A stretch of 6,405 bases of DNA from contig WAJZ01000043.1 of the NCBI GenBank assembly GCA_015523575.1, positions 1-6,405 of the forward strand, written 5' to 3'. The position numbers were made by a program, and so were the translations under genes. Numbering within the stretch: the stretch's first letter is position 1; each line of letters begins with the position of its first letter. The notes under the pieces were generated by a model that made no database searches, was not told the DNA's origin, and saw only the letters and a list, made by a program, of their open reading frames with translations. Positions 4,975-6,405 of the stretch are shown one piece after another. This stretch comes from Candidatus Hestiella acidicharens. Its GTDB lineage: Archaea > Thermoproteota > Thermoprotei_A > Sulfolobales > Acidilobaceae.

Positions 4975-6405
4975 CTAACGCCTGATTATTTTTATTATTT
5001 CCTTTGCTGCCCTCTCAGGTGAATGCACAACCTTCGTAAAACCTCCGGCATTTTCGATAAGTTCCCTTTCTTTTTTGTCATGTTTTTCAGGCAGTATATA
5101 GATAACTTTGAAGCCAGAATCGATTAGCCTCTTCGTAATAATTGATGGATCTCCAGTCTTTACCGTCTGCTTTAGGTCAGTTATAACAATATTTTGTTTT
5201 GTTCCCCTGATTTCTTTCAAGGCATTATATATATCAGTATACCCTTCAAATTCCAGCGATAGTAATAGGTTGATTACTTCACCTGCTTCAGGTCTATCGT
5301 AAACGATAGGTTTTGTTGAAAACAATATTAACCTCGAGACGTTGTGCACAAAGAGAGCAGCTATGCTTAGCGCCCACGAGGCATACTCAGCCATAGAACT
5401 GCTTGTGTCTAGCACTAACGTTATTTTCTTCCCTTTGGCATTTCTTTTGTATACCAAGAATTCTTCCTTGTTTCTTATATAATTCATTGCAGTTTCTTTT
5501 ATTAGCAGCCTACCTGGCTTATTATGAGTTTTTTCTTTAAGCGGGAGCGTTTTAAACCCCTTAATTTTTAGGGCTTTTGTCAAGTAGTTCTTAGCAAGTT
5601 TTTCTAGCTTAATTCTCTCCATTCCATTAGATCTTCTATATAAGGCTCTGAAAAAATCTATTGCTAATGGAAGCTCCAATTGCAAGTTACCTATAACCTC
5701 CCCTTTATCTATGGATTCCAACAACCTTTGTGTTTTCTCTATTAGTTGCGATACCATGACTTTATTTAGCCTTCCTATAGAGGCGCTATCATCAATGCTT
5801 TCCATAGCTTCCTTGGCCTTCTCCAAATAAAATTGAGACATATCCTTTCTGCCTACATCTCCGGTTTTTAAAAACTCTGTTGCTTCCTTTAGTGCTGCAG
5901 ATGAGAATATTGCAGAATTGAGCATTTTTCCCTTAATGCCTTCCATTGGCATTTTCTTTATTTTCCAGAGGTGTTTGATATCAGCTTTTTCAATAAAATT
6001 TATTATGCCTTTGTCATTTCCTTTATTCTTGGCTAGGCGTTTTAATATTAGCGGTATTAAATCCGTGGAGACATCTTCAGGCTCTATGTCGTTTGCCTTG
6101 ATACTAAGCCTTCTTATCAGGCTTCTGTCCTGTAGTGCCAATTTTACCTTGACTTCCTTATCAAGTAGGCCGATGGGCTTGAGTATGTTCCATAGCCTTT
6201 CTGCATTAACCTTTTCCCCATTTACTATTTTTTCTTTTATTACCTTCCCTACTTCCATTAGCTCTTTCTTGTAATGCCTTTTATTTAGCAGTTCGGCAAT
6301 CCTGATCAGCTTTCCCATAGGAAGTTTTTCTAACGACTTTGAGAAATACTCGCTTCTATGTAATTTTAGAATTTCTTCAGCATTGAGAGATTGGATCAGC
6401 GATAT
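4975..6405 (-). CDS. VWA-domain protein, CoxE-like (MoxR-associated type), N-terminus beyond the window
   Basis: This protein is at least 476 residues long. The stop is at 4975-4977, and the frame stays open from the Met at 6318 for 29 more codons to the right edge (ISLIQSLNAEEILKLHRSEY and onward). The ATG at 6318 lacks a Shine-Dalgarno sequence, so the real start is probably outside. Numbering from that Met, residues 1-290 are mostly charged helices. Residues 298-447 form a von Willebrand A domain with a complete metal-ion-dependent adhesion site: DTSSS (304-308), T361 in GYTDI and D381 in ITDL. The approach KKITLVLDTSSSM is typical of CoxE-like VWA proteins, which act in the cytoplasm with MoxR AAA+ ATPases to mature or remodel metalloenzyme or other complexes. 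No MoxR gene is visible here; if present it would be upstream on this strand, beyond the edge. The partner and client are unknown. Confidence 0.9.
   Translation of the reverse strand: MSLIQSLNAEEILKLHRSEYFSKSLEKLPMGKLIRIAELLNKRHYKKELMEVGKVIKEKIVNGEKVNAERLWNILKPIGLLDKEVKVKLALQDRSLIRRLSIKANDIEPEDVSTDLIPLILKRLAKNKGNDKGIINFIEKADIKHLWKIKKMPMEGIKGKMLNSAIFSSAALKEATEFLKTGDVGRKDMSQFYLEKAKEAMESIDDSASIGRLNKVMVSQLIEKTQRLLESIDKGEVIGNLQLELPLAIDFFRALYRRSNGMERIKLEKLAKNYLTKALKIKGFKTLPLKEKTHNKPGRLLIKETAMNYIRNKEEFLVYKRNAKGKKITLVLDTSSSMAEYASWALSIAALFVHNVSRLILFSTKPIVYDRPEAGEVINLLLSLEFEGYTDIYNALKEIRGTKQNIVITDLKQTVKTGDPSIITKRLIDSGFKVIYILPEKHDKKERELIENAGGFTKVVHSPERAAKEIIKIIRR
4986..5004 (+). terminator. T-rich terminator-like tract for the membrane-protein gene
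   Basis: The plus strand reads TTATTTTTATTATTTCCTT, 16 bp past the transporter stop and inside the 3' end of the convergent VWA gene, where it encodes the Lys/Ile-rich tail. It fits oligo-T termination in archaea. With only 5 bp between the two stops, each transcript must end within the other gene. Confidence 0.35.

Noticed and set aside
5342..5349. A further GTGCAC inside the VWA gene as an operator copy
   Set aside because: It is a single six-base palindrome in coding sequence without a partner arm, expected by chance in a window of this size.
5918..6274. Plus-strand frame opposite the VWA gene
   Set aside because: It is Ser/Phe/Leu-rich, the typical shadow of a Lys/Glu/Ile-rich gene on the other strand. 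The frame at 5108-5302 is rejected for the same reason.

Overview
This window looks archaeal, most likely from a thermophilic member of the Thermoproteota (Crenarchaeota). The arginyl-tRNA synthetase is of archaeal type. Starts are preceded by TATA-box promoters with short leaders. Arginine codons are mostly AGG/AGA and isoleucine is often ATA. Base composition is fairly AT-rich. I cannot place it below phylum.

Layout, left to right. Bases 1-383 (+) hold the 3' part of a gene whose C-terminal domain resembles the dinitrogenase Fe-Mo cofactor (NifX/NafY/NifB C-terminal) fold; its start lies outside the window. Bases 384-1210 contain no convincing intact gene, which is long for an archaeal genome. 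Within them is a compact cluster of stem-loops (about 650-810) that could be an undescribed structured RNA, followed by a reading frame interrupted by one in-frame TGA (858-1214). Next come two minus-strand genes with separate promoters: a HAD-superfamily hydrolase (1211-1882) and argS (1975-3885). A divergent promoter region of about 160 bp separates argS from a plus-strand polytopic membrane protein (4049-4969). That protein resembles the NicO/nickel-cobalt permease and DsbD-like group and carries an unusual HGITPDEH signature. Its gene ends 5 bp from the convergent stop of a large VWA-domain (CoxE-like) protein (4975 to the right edge, minus strand), whose reading frame is still open at the edge.

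The genes do not form one obvious pathway. argS is housekeeping. The HAD protein is a small-molecule phosphatase or phosphomutase of unknown substrate. The VWA protein is of the type that usually works with a MoxR AAA+ ATPase, which would lie beyond the right edge if present. The membrane protein is a candidate metal-ion transporter, and its TATA box is bracketed by a perfect 7-bp inverted repeat that looks like an operator. The points most worth following up are the stem-loop cluster, this operator-like repeat, the transporter's altered metal motif, and the interrupted frame at 858-1214.
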